Source: Novosphingobium sp. AP12
GTDB lineage: Bacteria; Pseudomonadota; Alphaproteobacteria; Sphingomonadales; Sphingomonadaceae
NCBI RefSeq assembly: GCF_000281975.1
Contig: NZ_AKKE01000121.1
Location: 62,001-126,000 of the forward strand
Direction: 5' to 3'
Length of the DNA: 64,000 nucleotides
Shown in pieces: positions 27,901-36,687 of the stretch. Position 1 is the stretch's first letter; the number at the start of each line of letters is the position of its first letter. The translations under genes and the position numbers were made by a program. Below the pieces are notes generated by a model. It was not told the DNA's origin and searched no databases. It saw nothing but the letters and a program-made list of their open reading frames with translations.

Positions 27901-29066
27901 TGGCCAGCAAGGAAGCCTACATCACCGGCGTCGGCCAGTCCGAAGTCGGCGTGCGCCTGCCGCGCCATCCGCTGCTGCTGACTCTCGACGCTGCCAAGGA
28001 AGCCGTCGCGGAAGCCGGCCTCACCTTCGATCAGATCGACGGCGTGTTCTCGTTCCCGGGCAAGGTCAACGGCTACCTCGCCTTCTCGCCGGTCGGCACC
28101 GACGAGGTGATCGAGGCGCTGGGCATCAAGTCCAAGTGGCAGATGGGCGCGATGGAGCAGCCCGCGCAGCTCGCCGCCATCGCCATGGCCGCCTGGGCGG
28201 TGAAGTCGGGCATCTGCCGCCATGTCCTGTGCTTCCGCACCGTCTACGAGGCGGGCGGCATGGCCGACCCGGCGCACTACATGCCCGCTCGCTCCGACAC
28301 GGTCTCGGGCGCCTCGCAGTGGACCAGCCCGTTCTGGGCGACCTCGGCCGCCTGCTGGACCGCGCAGTATGCGGCGCGCCATGTCCACCAGTACGGCATG
28401 ACGCGCGAGCAGCTTGGCCAGATCGCCATCAACGGCTCGAAGAACGCCATGCTCAACCCGCGCGCACGCGCGATCACCAAGGAAGAGCTCACGCTCGACA
28501 AGTACATGGACGCGCGGCTGATCTCGACACCGCTGTGCCTCTACGACTGCGACCGTTTCTCCGATGCATCGACCGTCATCATCGTCTCGGCCGGCGACGC
28601 GCTCGACGAAATCAAGTGCGAACCGATCCGCATCGCCGCGATGTCGGGTTCGGTCGATCGCTATTCATGGGACCAGGTCGAGTGGCCTGCCGCCTATGAT
28701 GCCGGACGAGACCTCTGGCAGCACACCGACTACACCGTCGACGCCGTGGACACCGCGCAGTTCTACGACGGCTTCGCGTTCCTTCCGATCACCTGGCTCG
28801 AAGGCCTGGGCTTCTGCGAAAAGGGCGAAGGCGGCCGCTTCATCGAGGGGGGCACCCGCATCGCGCGCGATGGGCAGTTGCCGCTCAACACAGCGGGCGG
28901 CCAGCTCGGCGCGGGCCGCCTCCACGGCTTCGGCTTCGCGCACGAGGCGGTGACACAGCTCCGGGGCAATGGCGGCGAGCGACAGATTCCCGGCGATCCC
29001 AAGGTCGCGGTCGCGACCTCCGGCGGCGGTCCGCTGGCCGCGGCGCTGCTGCTCGCCAAGGACTAG
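27900..29066 (+). CDS. Thiolase-superfamily protein (Ltp2-like), partner of DUF35
   Basis: A 388-residue thiolase-fold protein (AYITGVGQSEVG start, C-terminal GGGPLAAALLLAKD). The nucleophilic Cys of true thiolases is absent: the helix at about 83-100 reads AMEQPAQLAAIAMAAWAV. The C-terminal CxG Cys is also missing, and the His region reads GGQLGAGRLHGFGF. These losses, with the DUF35 partner, match lipid-transfer-protein-like retro-aldolases (Ltp2 type) better than thiolases. Such an enzyme would cleave a beta-hydroxyacyl-CoA into a ketone or aldehyde and a short acyl-CoA. Starts TGATG on the DUF35 stop. Confidence 0.88.
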   Translation: MASKEAYITGVGQSEVGVRLPRHPLLLTLDAAKEAVAEAGLTFDQIDGVFSFPGKVNGYLAFSPVGTDEVIEALGIKSKWQMGAMEQPAQLAAIAMAAWAVKSGICRHVLCFRTVYEAGGMADPAHYMPARSDTVSGASQWTSPFWATSAACWTAQYAARHVHQYGMTREQLGQIAINGSKNAMLNPRARAITKEELTLDKYMDARLISTPLCLYDCDRFSDASTVIIVSAGDALDEIKCEPIRIAAMSGSVDRYSWDQVEWPAAYDAGRDLWQHTDYTVDAVDTAQFYDGFAFLPITWLEGLGFCEKGEGGRFIEGGTRIARDGQLPLNTAGGQLGAGRLHGFGFAHEAVTQLRGNGGERQIPGDPKVAVATSGGGPLAAALLLAKD

Positions 29067-29078
29067 GCTTGAAGGGCT

Positions 29079-29111
29079 CCGACCTCGCGGGCTCTCCTCC
29101 CGCGGGGTCGG
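29079..29111. terminator. Hairpin between convergent genes
   Basis: A 13-base stem (CCGACCTCGCGGG with CCCGCGGGGTCGG, one G-U/mismatch position) with a 7-base loop separates the thiolase-like gene and the convergent acyltransferase. No T-tract follows on either strand, so a transcription terminator is likely but not certain. Confidence 0.45.
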
Positions 29112-29120
29112 GGATGCGGC

Positions 29121-30320
29121 TCAGGCCGCCGTTGACGGCACCGTCACGACTTGAGGTCGCGGCAGCGTCCTGACGCGCTTGAGCCCGATCAAGGGGCGCA
29201 GCGGTCCGATCTCGCGCCCCGCAAGGTAGAACAGCCAAGATCCCCCCGCGACCGTGACGCAAAGCGTCAGGAACTCGGGCAGCGCAGTCAGGCCCTTGTC
29301 GCGCAGCCAGTAGCTGACCAGCACCATGACTGTCTGATGTGCGATGAAAACCGGGAAAACCGCCTCGACCAGCGTACCGCGCCAGCGTGCGTCTCGGTTC
29401 CAGAAACGGTCGGCGATGCCGAACAACGCGATCACGGTGCCCCAGCATTGTACCGCCTTCGCGAAGTCGAGCGGCTCAAGCCAAGCGCGCGGGGTGCGCA
29501 CGTTGCCTGGGAAATACCAGGCCTCGAGCGCCACGAAGGCGTAGCCCGCCAGCCCTACCGCCAGGGCCGGCTGCCATTGGCGGGCAATGGCCTGCCGAAG
29601 CGCGTCCGACCCGCGCAACAGGAAGCCGAACAGGAACATGCCGCCATAGTGCAGGTGCGCGGAAAGGTCGTTCGACACGCTGTGCGTATCGGTCCATTCC
29701 CCGCCCACGGAGCGCACTGCATAAACGCCAAGAATGCCGGCCGCGATCAGCCACGGCCCGGCGAACACCTTCTCCGCGCCCTGTCGCAGCGCCATGCGGC
29801 ACCGCGCCGGCAAAAGCATCAGCGCGAAGCAGAGGGCGACGGTGTAGGCGAGGAGATAGATCACGAACCACAGGTGCATGACCGCCGGGAGGCTCTCGTG
29901 GATCACCTGGCGGAAGCTGAAGGCGTCATGGATCAGGAAATAGCCATAACCATGGGTATAGCCGCTGTTCAGCAGGCCCATGTAGGGCTGCGGCGGCACG
30001 ATTACGGTCAGGCCGAACAGCAGCGGAATCCCCAGCCGTAACAACCGGCTCCTGAGGAACGCTCCGGTATCGGGTTCCTTGAAGAACAGCGCCGCGCTGG
30101 CATAGCCGGAGATCGCAAACAGCAGCGCCAGCCGCCACGCGCTCAGCCCGAGCAACGGTATCTCCGCCCATTGGACGACGCCGCGCGTGGGCGTCTGGAA
30201 GCCCCAGGGCGTGAACGAGAAGCCGACGTGGTAGAAGATCAGCATCACGAAAGCGCCGATGCGCAGCCAATCCATTCCATAGTGGCGTTGGGACTGGCGT
30301 GAGTTTGAGGCGGGCTGCAT
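29121..30320 (-). CDS. Acyltransferase 3 family membrane protein
   Basis: A 399-residue integral membrane acyltransferase (about ten TM segments) of the family that O-acylates surface glycans or other extracytoplasmic targets. Start region YGMDWLRIGAFVMLIFYHVGFSF holds the typical D-x-R-G-like and catalytic-His segment (YHVG). Later motifs include LLFAISGYASAALFF and AVFPVFIAHQTVMVL. GGAAAGAG precedes ATG 30320. Not evidently part of the catabolic operon, as it is transcribed against it. Confidence 0.9.
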   Translation of the reverse strand: MQPASNSRQSQRHYGMDWLRIGAFVMLIFYHVGFSFTPWGFQTPTRGVVQWAEIPLLGLSAWRLALLFAISGYASAALFFKEPDTGAFLRSRLLRLGIPLLFGLTVIVPPQPYMGLLNSGYTHGYGYFLIHDAFSFRQVIHESLPAVMHLWFVIYLLAYTVALCFALMLLPARCRMALRQGAEKVFAGPWLIAAGILGVYAVRSVGGEWTDTHSVSNDLSAHLHYGGMFLFGFLLRGSDALRQAIARQWQPALAVGLAGYAFVALEAWYFPGNVRTPRAWLEPLDFAKAVQCWGTVIALFGIADRFWNRDARWRGTLVEAVFPVFIAHQTVMVLVSYWLRDKGLTALPEFLTLCVTVAGGSWLFYLAGREIGPLRPLIGLKRVRTLPRPQVVTVPSTAA

Positions 30321-30505
30321 CTCTTTCCGTGGCGAAGCGCGACCCGACCGATGGTCCGGGTTGTTATCGCCGGCTCAATAGGCCGGTTGCACCCGGTCTG
30401 CAATCATACGGTTGTAACAGAGGGTAACCCCCTGTCCTATGTTCCACCTCCGTTTCGGATGAGACTGAGGTTGGTGAGCCTCGCCGGTACGCCGAAGATC
30501 GTCAG

Positions 30506-31486
30506 ATGTCCCCTACCGATGCACCCCCTCGAACAGATGAAGCCGCAACCGCCGGCATGGACCGGCGCTCGGCAGTGCCCGACCGCCGCAGGGCGGGCGC
30601 ATCGCTGATCGAGCGCGCCGGCTTCACGCCGGATGCGCCCCCTCCGAAGCCGGCAGTACGCCACAACCCCGTGCTGGCGCTGGTTCACGATGGCAGCGAT
30701 TCGGGTATCCTCGGCACCGTGGAGGCCGGAATGGCCGAGACCCTGGGAGGCGGAGACTTGCTGCTCGCCCTCCACTCGCTCCCCGCAGGCGATGCCACCG
30801 CGCTGCGCGAATTCCTTCGCCGCCATCGTCCCGCGGGCGTGGTGCTGCTTCCTCCGCTCGCCGAACGCGAGGACCTCGTGCGCCTCTGCGCCGAGGCCCG
30901 CGTCCGCTGCACCCGCCTCGGCCCGGCAAGAGAGGGCGCGGCCCCCGGCCAGCCCGCCATCGCCGTGGACGAGCGCCGCGCCGCCCGCGATCTCGTAGGG
31001 TGGCTCGTCGCACAGGGCCACGCGCGGATCGGGTTCGTCGCCGGCCCCGACGGCTCGCTGAGCGCACAGCAGCGCGAACTCGGATATCTCGACGCCATGG
31101 CCGAGGCCGGTCTCGACCGCGGTCCGGCGCTGATCGTGCAGGGCGACAACTCGTTCGACTCCGGCATCGAAGCTGGGCGCCTGCTGTTGGAAATCAGCCC
31201 TCGTCCCACAGCCATTTGCGCCTCCAATGACGAGATGGCTACCGGCGTCCTGCATGCCGCCGCGCAGATGCGCCTCGCAGTCCCGGCGGACCTGTCGGTC
31301 GCCGGGCTCGACGACGGACCGCTATCCGCCCGCATCCTGCCCGCGCTGACGACGATGCACATTCCGTGGGGTCTCATGGGCCGCGAAGCCGCTCGGAGGA
31401 TGACGGCGCGCGGCGCGGCGGGAGCACCGGAAACGGCCTTCGTCGCCCGGCTGATCGTCCGCGATTCGGTTCAGACCCTCACTTGA
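30506..31486 (+). CDS. LacI-like ligand-binding protein lacking the HTH domain
   Basis: A 326-residue protein whose residues about 55-320 are a LacI/periplasmic-binding fold: PVLALVHDGSDSG, VDERRAARDLVGWLVAQGHARIGFVAGP, AICASNDEMATGVLHAA and LSVAGLDDGPLSARILPALTTMHIPW. In LacI regulators a helix-turn-helix of about 50 residues precedes this; here the first 50 residues are Pro/Arg/Ala-rich with no HTH in this or another frame upstream. It has no signal peptide, so it is not a transport binding protein. Either a DNA-binding-free sensor or a regulator with an altered N-terminus. Start ATG 30506 has no clear ribosome site; ATG 30557 is possible. Confidence 0.8.
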   Translation: MSPTDAPPRTDEAATAGMDRRSAVPDRRRAGASLIERAGFTPDAPPPKPAVRHNPVLALVHDGSDSGILGTVEAGMAETLGGGDLLLALHSLPAGDATALREFLRRHRPAGVVLLPPLAEREDLVRLCAEARVRCTRLGPAREGAAPGQPAIAVDERRAARDLVGWLVAQGHARIGFVAGPDGSLSAQQRELGYLDAMAEAGLDRGPALIVQGDNSFDSGIEAGRLLLEISPRPTAICASNDEMATGVLHAAAQMRLAVPADLSVAGLDDGPLSARILPALTTMHIPWGLMGREAARRMTARGAAGAPETAFVARLIVRDSVQTLT

Positions 31487-32750
31487 ACACCGCGTCCGTG
31501 TCCTTGCTCCAGTTCGGATAGGCGGGCAGCCCGAGCAGGAGCCAGGCGCTCACCAGTGTAAGGACCACTCCCGCCCATAGCCCCGGCGCGTAGCTGCCCC
31601 ATACATCGAAGATGAGCCCGCCCAGCACCGGGCCGAGCCCCGATCCTGCGGCGATCAGGCTGGCCATCAGCCCGAAGATCGAGCCAAACTTGCGCATGCC
31701 CGTGTACGCGGCGGTCAGGTAGCCCACGAGCTGCAGCTTGGTCCCGCTGGCATAACCGTTGATCACCAGCGCGGTGACGATGGCCCATGTCGGTGCGTGA
31801 GGCATGACCAGGATCAGGAACGTGATCGCCGTCGCGCCTATGGTCAGCCCCCCGACCCAGCGCGCTGGGTAGCGGTCGAGAAGCCAGCCCGTGACGAGCT
31901 TCCCGGCGATGCCCGCCAGCCCCGCGGGCAGCGCATAGAACGCCGCCGCCTGCGCGCTCACCCCCGACCCGGTAAGGATGCGGAACTGGTGGACGACCAG
32001 TCCGATGGTGACCATCATCACGAGGAAGGTGGAGATGGCTATCCGTATGATCGCCGGGTCGCGCAGCGCTTCAGCCACCGTGAGGCCCGGGACGTCGAGA
32101 AGCGGGCCCGGTCCATTGGACGGCCCTGCCGCCTCCCGCGCTTTGCGGCTGATCTCGTAACCGTCGCGCAACCAGAAGAAACACATGAGGACCGCAAGCG
32201 ATCCCCATCCCACAGCCAGCCAGACGAAAGCCATGCGCCAGCCATGCATGCGGATGAGGTATTCGGTGATGACGGGTGTAAAGGCTTGCGCGATCGCCGC
32301 ACCCGACAACACCAGCCCAAGGGCGAGCCCTCGTCCTGCCTCGAAAGTGCTGTTGGCCGACGCCGTCCACACCGTCGACTTCGTCATCAGCGCCGCGAGC
32401 GCATAGGCGGTCCAGATCGCAAACCACTGCCACACGGCGCCGTCGAGCAGGCTCAGCGCGGCGATGACGCCGGCCATCAGGACAAGACCCGGGATCGCCA
32501 TGCGGCGCACGCCCCACTTGTCGATGAACACCCCGAACAGCGGCGAGAACAGGAAAGTCAGCAGCGCCGTGATCGATACACCGGAGGAGGCCAGCGCAAT
32601 GCTCCACCCGAATTCGCGGCTGATCGGGCCGATGAACAGCCCCGTCCCGGCGGTGACGACAGAGGTAAACGAGAATCCGATCGCCGCCGCCAGAATCATT
32701 TTCCAGTGGCGGCGGAATTCCTGGCCTGCGGTCAGCGTGTCGTCGCCCAC
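31479..32750 (-). CDS. MFS transporter
   Basis: A 423-residue major facilitator with 12 predicted TM helices. The MFS loop 2-3 signature appears as GVFIDKWGVRRMAIPGL (about residues 75-91), and the repeat in the C-half as GWLLDRYPARW. The family resembles monocarboxylate/oxalate-formate type carriers. I start it at GTG 32750 because GGGGAGAG lies 7 bases upstream; the frame stays open to a TTG at 32822 without a site. Overlaps the convergent LacI-like gene by 8 bases. Probably moves a small organic acid. Confidence 0.88.
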   Translation of the reverse strand: MGDDTLTAGQEFRRHWKMILAAAIGFSFTSVVTAGTGLFIGPISREFGWSIALASSGVSITALLTFLFSPLFGVFIDKWGVRRMAIPGLVLMAGVIAALSLLDGAVWQWFAIWTAYALAALMTKSTVWTASANSTFEAGRGLALGLVLSGAAIAQAFTPVITEYLIRMHGWRMAFVWLAVGWGSLAVLMCFFWLRDGYEISRKAREAAGPSNGPGPLLDVPGLTVAEALRDPAIIRIAISTFLVMMVTIGLVVHQFRILTGSGVSAQAAAFYALPAGLAGIAGKLVTGWLLDRYPARWVGGLTIGATAITFLILVMPHAPTWAIVTALVINGYASGTKLQLVGYLTAAYTGMRKFGSIFGLMASLIAAGSGLGPVLGGLIFDVWGSYAPGLWAGVVLTLVSAWLLLGLPAYPNWSKDTDAVFK

Positions 32751-32859
32751 GGCGATGCTCTCCCCTGCGCGCCGGATTTTCGGCGTCGCGGCGAGTGTGG
32801 CCTTGGCATCCGCACCCGGCAATCCCGGCGAGCCGACGCCGCCGGGGCGATGTGCCCCT

Positions 32860-33345
32860 TCAGAGCGCGGGCGCCCGCTCGCGCAGTTCCTCGAGCGTGA
32901 AGCCGTTCGCGGGAGCGCATTCCTGCACTTCGATCACGTTGCCTTCCGGATCGTAGCCGTAGAGCGTTCGAACATGCCCGACATCGACGAATTCGCGGTC
33001 GTTGAACGTCATACCGCAGGCTTCGAGGTGCGTGATGTCGACCGCAATGTCGGTAACGTCGATGCAGAAGTGAGTGTAACCGCGATCGTTGGGCCTGAGC
33101 GGGCGTTCCAAATCGGACGGCGGCGCGGTGTACTCGAACATTTCGATGTAGCATGACCCCGCGCGAAGCATGCAGCCCTTCGCCGCCGATCCCGGAACAT
33201 CCACGATCCGGTCCATGACCGGCTCGTCGGCCCATGCGAAGCCCTCTTCATCCACCGGTTCGAAGCCCAGCGCCTCGCAGTAGAACCGCTTCATCCGCGC
33301 GAGGTCCCGGCAGTTCATGCCGATGTGATGGATACCGCGGATCAT
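32860..33345 (-). CDS. VOC (glyoxalase/dioxygenase) family protein
   Basis: A 161-residue vicinal-oxygen-chelate protein of two beta-alpha-beta-beta-beta modules. Candidate metal ligands are the His pair in IRGIHHIGMN, His in RGYTHFCIDV and Glu in EGNVIEVQE. Families with this build include glyoxalase I, methylmalonyl-CoA epimerase and extradiol dioxygenases; the short single domain excludes a type I extradiol enzyme. GGGAGAG precedes ATG 33345. Co-directional with the MFS gene 110 bases on. Confidence 0.85.
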   Translation of the reverse strand: MIRGIHHIGMNCRDLARMKRFYCEALGFEPVDEEGFAWADEPVMDRIVDVPGSAAKGCMLRAGSCYIEMFEYTAPPSDLERPLRPNDRGYTHFCIDVTDIAVDITHLEACGMTFNDREFVDVGHVRTLYGYDPEGNVIEVQECAPANGFTLEELRERAPAL

Positions 33346-33537
33346 GATGCTCTCCCTCGTCTTCTTTGCGGCAGATTATCCTCGGCGACCGCGGCCATGG
33401 CAACCGCCCATCCTTGACCATGCCGGCCAAAACTGGCGCTGCATTACAATGCAGTTTCATTAGCAGAGCGTTTACTCTATCCACCTAAGTACCTACGAAT
33501 TCATCGGATTGGCGGTGAAAGAAGCCAGGGGTCCGAA

Positions 33538-34461
33538 TTGTACCTGCAGCCCGACCGGCAACAGACGGGCATCCGGCCCCTGACCGACGGCGGCCTCGTT
33601 TCGCAGGCAGCGGCGCTGGTCGGCTTGAGCGCGTGGAGGTGCAATCTGGACACCGAGGCGCTCGAATGGAGCGAGGGCGTGTTCGAGATTTTCGGCCTCG
33701 ACCGAGATGCCTATTTCGAGCGCCGGGACACCGTCGAACTCTACTGCGAGGAATCGCGCGAGACGATGCAGCGCCTGCGCCGGAATGCGATCGAGGCGCG
33801 TTCGGGGTTCTCCATGGAAGCGCAGATCAGGCAGCCGGGCGGTGCGCTGCGCTGGATGCGCCTCGCTGCGACGACGCGGGTGGAGAACGGGCGCGCGGTG
33901 CAGATCTACGGCATGAAGCAGGACATCACGCAGGACCGCCTGCGCTGGGAGCAACTTCGCCGCCTCGCAGAGAACGATCCGCTCACCGGGCTGGGCAATC
34001 GCGCACGCTTCCAGTCGGAGTTCCTGGACCTGCCTGCCGGATCGGATCGGCTGTCACGGATTGGCGCTCTCGCGATCTTCGACCTCAACAATTTCAAGGA
34101 CATCAACGATCGCTGGGGCCATGCCGCCGGGGATGCCTGCATCGCCCGCTTCGGCCAGCGCCTCGCTGCCGCGTTCCCCCATGCCCTGCTAATCGCCCGC
34201 ATCGGCGGTGACGAATTCGCAATGCTGCTGCCCGACAGCCTGCCGGCCCTCGCGGCGGAAAGCGCGGTGCGGCGACGCCTCGGCAGTCTCGTCGGCCGCG
34301 TTGACTGGCATGGCACCGCTATCCCGGTCGGCGTCAGCGTCGGCCTTGCTTTCGCGGGCGACGCCCGCCGACGCTCGCCGGAAGACATGTTCGCAGCGGC
34401 CGACCTTGCTCTTTACGCCGCGAAGAAGAGCGGCAGCAACGCGGTACGCGTTGCCGCCTGA
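33538..34461 (+). CDS. PAS-GGDEF diguanylate cyclase
   Basis: A 307-residue soluble protein that should make c-di-GMP from two GTP. The PAS domain spans about residues 22-130 (LSAWRCNLDTEALEWSEGVFEIFGLD, split here as WSEGVFEIFGLD, and WMRLAATTRVENGRAVQIYGMKQDIT). The GGDEF domain is about 147-305, with an intact GGDEF at 223-227. The inhibitory I-site (RxxD five residues before GGDEF) is absent, so product feedback is not expected. Start is TTG 33538 with AGGGG 7 bases before it; I see no in-frame alternative. c-di-GMP may influence the flagellar genes downstream in the window. Confidence 0.9.
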   Translation: MYLQPDRQQTGIRPLTDGGLVSQAAALVGLSAWRCNLDTEALEWSEGVFEIFGLDRDAYFERRDTVELYCEESRETMQRLRRNAIEARSGFSMEAQIRQPGGALRWMRLAATTRVENGRAVQIYGMKQDITQDRLRWEQLRRLAENDPLTGLGNRARFQSEFLDLPAGSDRLSRIGALAIFDLNNFKDINDRWGHAAGDACIARFGQRLAAAFPHALLIARIGGDEFAMLLPDSLPALAAESAVRRRLGSLVGRVDWHGTAIPVGVSVGLAFAGDARRRSPEDMFAAADLALYAAKKSGSNAVRVAA

Positions 34462-34466
34462 ACTCC

Positions 34467-35246
34467 TTACTCCGCCGGCTCGACCCAGGTCGTGCGGGTC
34501 ACGCGGGGCGAAAGATACTTGGTCGCAGTCCAGCCGCCATCGACGACGATCGACTGACCGTTGATCATCTCGCTCCCTGGCAGGCACAGGAAGGCGATGA
34601 CCGAGGCGATATCCTCGGGGAGCGCGAGACGCGGATAGGGCGTGGTCTCGACGTTGGCGCGCTTGAAGCCCTCGTCCTCGAAGCGGTGGCGGACCATGTC
34701 GGTCATCGTCACGCCGGGCGCCACGCAGTTCGAGCGGATGCCGCGCGGGCCATATTCGCAGGCCATGTGTTCGGTGAGCGACTTGAGCCCGCCCTTGGCC
34801 GCCGAATAGGCGCCGCCGCGCCGGCCGCCGATGTGCGCGAACGTGCTCGTCACGTTGACGACGCTCGCGCCCTCCCTGAGGTGCGGGATCACGTCGCGGC
34901 AGAGGCGGAACGGGGCGACCAACATAATGTCGAGGAAACCGTCGAGCGTCTCGTCGTCGGTTTCGTCGAGCGGCTTGGGGCTGCCGACACCGGCGTTGTT
35001 CACCAGCGCGTCGATGCGGCCGAAGCGCGCCAGCGTCTGCTCGACGATCGACTTCGGCGCAGCCGGATCGGTCAGGTCCGCGCTGATCGCCAGGACGTGC
35101 TCGGGATTGCCGATCGCGGCTTCGAGCGTCGCCAGCTTGTCCTTGCTGCGCCCGACGCCGACGATGGCGAAGCCTTCGCCATGCAGGATCTTCGCGGTTT
35201 CGAGGCCGATGCCGCTACCTGCTCCCGTGATGATCGCTACCTTCAC
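34467..35246 (-). CDS. Short-chain dehydrogenase/reductase
   Basis: A 259-residue classical SDR: GAGSGIGLE, NNAG, catalytic Ser in TSTFAHIGGRRGGAYSAAKGG and C-terminal INGQSIVVDGGWTA. The best start is GTG 35246 (VKVAIITG), because GGAGG lies 8 bases upstream; ATG 35273 would put that site inside the gene. It ends 6 bases from the convergent GGDEF gene and is divergent from the CoA-transferase at 35377. Confidence 0.92.
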   Translation of the reverse strand: MKVAIITGAGSGIGLETAKILHGEGFAIVGVGRSKDKLATLEAAIGNPEHVLAISADLTDPAAPKSIVEQTLARFGRIDALVNNAGVGSPKPLDETDDETLDGFLDIMLVAPFRLCRDVIPHLREGASVVNVTSTFAHIGGRRGGAYSAAKGGLKSLTEHMACEYGPRGIRSNCVAPGVTMTDMVRHRFEDEGFKRANVETTPYPRLALPEDIASVIAFLCLPGSEMINGQSIVVDGGWTATKYLSPRVTRTTWVEPAE

Positions 35247-35376
35247 CGGGCTTACCTCCAAATTGATTGCCATGTCTGCCGCCGTGGTAGCCGCGAGGTC
35301 CGGAACCGTCGAACCGCCCGGGCGGTATTGGCTCGGCCCGTCTTTGCCCCCGCCCCTGCGCTGGCTAGTCAGGGCC

Positions 35377-36630
35377 ATGACCACCGAGACCTCGACCCCT
35401 AAAGCCGCCCTCCAGGGCATCCGCGTGATCGACATGAGCCGCGTCTTCGCGGCACCCGTGGGCGCCCAGATCCTCGGCGATCTCGGCGCCGACGTCATCA
35501 AGATCGAGCGTCCGGGCGTTGGCGACGACGGGCGCGGCTACGGCTTTTCGTGGGTGCCGGGCAAGGACGGCATCGAGACGCGGCATTCCAGCTTCTTCAC
35601 CGTTTCGAACCGCAACAAGCGCTCGATCACCCTCAACCATTCCAAGCCCGAGGGGCAGGAAATCCTGCGCGAGCTGGTGAAGACCGCCGACGTGCTGATC
35701 GAGAACTACAAGGTCGGCGACCTCAAGCGCTTCGGGCTCGACTACGAGACGCTGAAGGCCATCAATCCGCGGCTCATCTACTGCTCGGTCACGGGCTTCG
35801 GTCAGACCGGACCGATGGCCGCGCTGCCCGGCTACGACGGGCTGTTCCAGGCGACCGGGGGCATGATGGCGGTCACCGGCATTCCCGAGGGCCAGCCCGG
35901 CTCCGGCCCGCTCAAGACCGGGCCCAGCCTCGTCGATTTCGTGACCGGCCACAACACCGCGCTCGCGATCCTCGGCGCGCTGATGCACCGCCACACGACC
36001 GGCGAGGGCCAGTACATCGACATCGCCCTGCTCGACAGTTCGGTGGCGATGGTCAGCCACATCATGCAGGACTACCTCATCAGCGGCCAGGCCCCTCCCC
36101 GCCTCGGCAACGGCGGCAACGGCGGCGGACCTGCCGACCTCATCTATTGCTCCGACGGCATCATCTACCTGACCGCGGGCACCGACGAGCATTGGCGCCG
36201 CCTGACGGTGCTGATGGAGCAGCCCGAACTTAACGAGGACCCGCGCTTCGACACCAACCTCAAGCGCGGCAAGACCAGCCGGGCCGAACTGATGGAGATC
36301 ATCAACACCTGGAGCCGCCAGTTCACCACCGACGAGGTCCAGGCCAAGCTCGACGGCGCGGGCATTCCGGCGGCGCGCTACAACGAACTTGCCGACGTCT
36401 GGGAGGACCCGCAGGTCCAGCATCGCGGCCTTCGCGCCACCACGCCCCACGCCTATGCCGCCAGCGGTTCGGTCGACCTGATCGCCAGCCCGCTCGCCAA
36501 GATGTCGGCGAGCCCGGCGACGATCCGCATGGCCCCGCCGATGCTGGGCGAGCACACGGATGAGATTCTCGCCGAACTCGGCTACGACGAAGCGAAGATC
36601 GCGGCGCTGAAGGAATCCAAGGCAATCTGA
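35377..36630 (+). CDS. CaiB/BaiF family CoA-transferase (third copy)
   Basis: A 417-residue family III CoA-transferase. N-terminal LQGIRVIDMSRVFAAPVGAQILGDLGADVIKIERPG (here given as RVFAAPVGAQILGDLGADV) and FTVSNRNKRSITLN are canonical. The catalytic Asp is kept (ALLDSSVAM), unlike in the tandem pair at 24.1-26.4 kb. Likely a succinyl-CoA:carboxylate-type transferase. It is divergent from an SDR and followed by the putative RNA element and terminator before dnaN. Confidence 0.92.
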   Translation: MTTETSTPKAALQGIRVIDMSRVFAAPVGAQILGDLGADVIKIERPGVGDDGRGYGFSWVPGKDGIETRHSSFFTVSNRNKRSITLNHSKPEGQEILRELVKTADVLIENYKVGDLKRFGLDYETLKAINPRLIYCSVTGFGQTGPMAALPGYDGLFQATGGMMAVTGIPEGQPGSGPLKTGPSLVDFVTGHNTALAILGALMHRHTTGEGQYIDIALLDSSVAMVSHIMQDYLISGQAPPRLGNGGNGGGPADLIYCSDGIIYLTAGTDEHWRRLTVLMEQPELNEDPRFDTNLKRGKTSRAELMEIINTWSRQFTTDEVQAKLDGAGIPAARYNELADVWEDPQVQHRGLRATTPHAYAASGSVDLIASPLAKMSASPATIRMAPPMLGEHTDEILAELGYDEAKIAALKESKAI

Positions 36631-36687
36631 GCGAGTGACAGGAATTTAATCCCAGCGCTTGGCCGGGAGAGCTGGGCGCGGGGGTTT

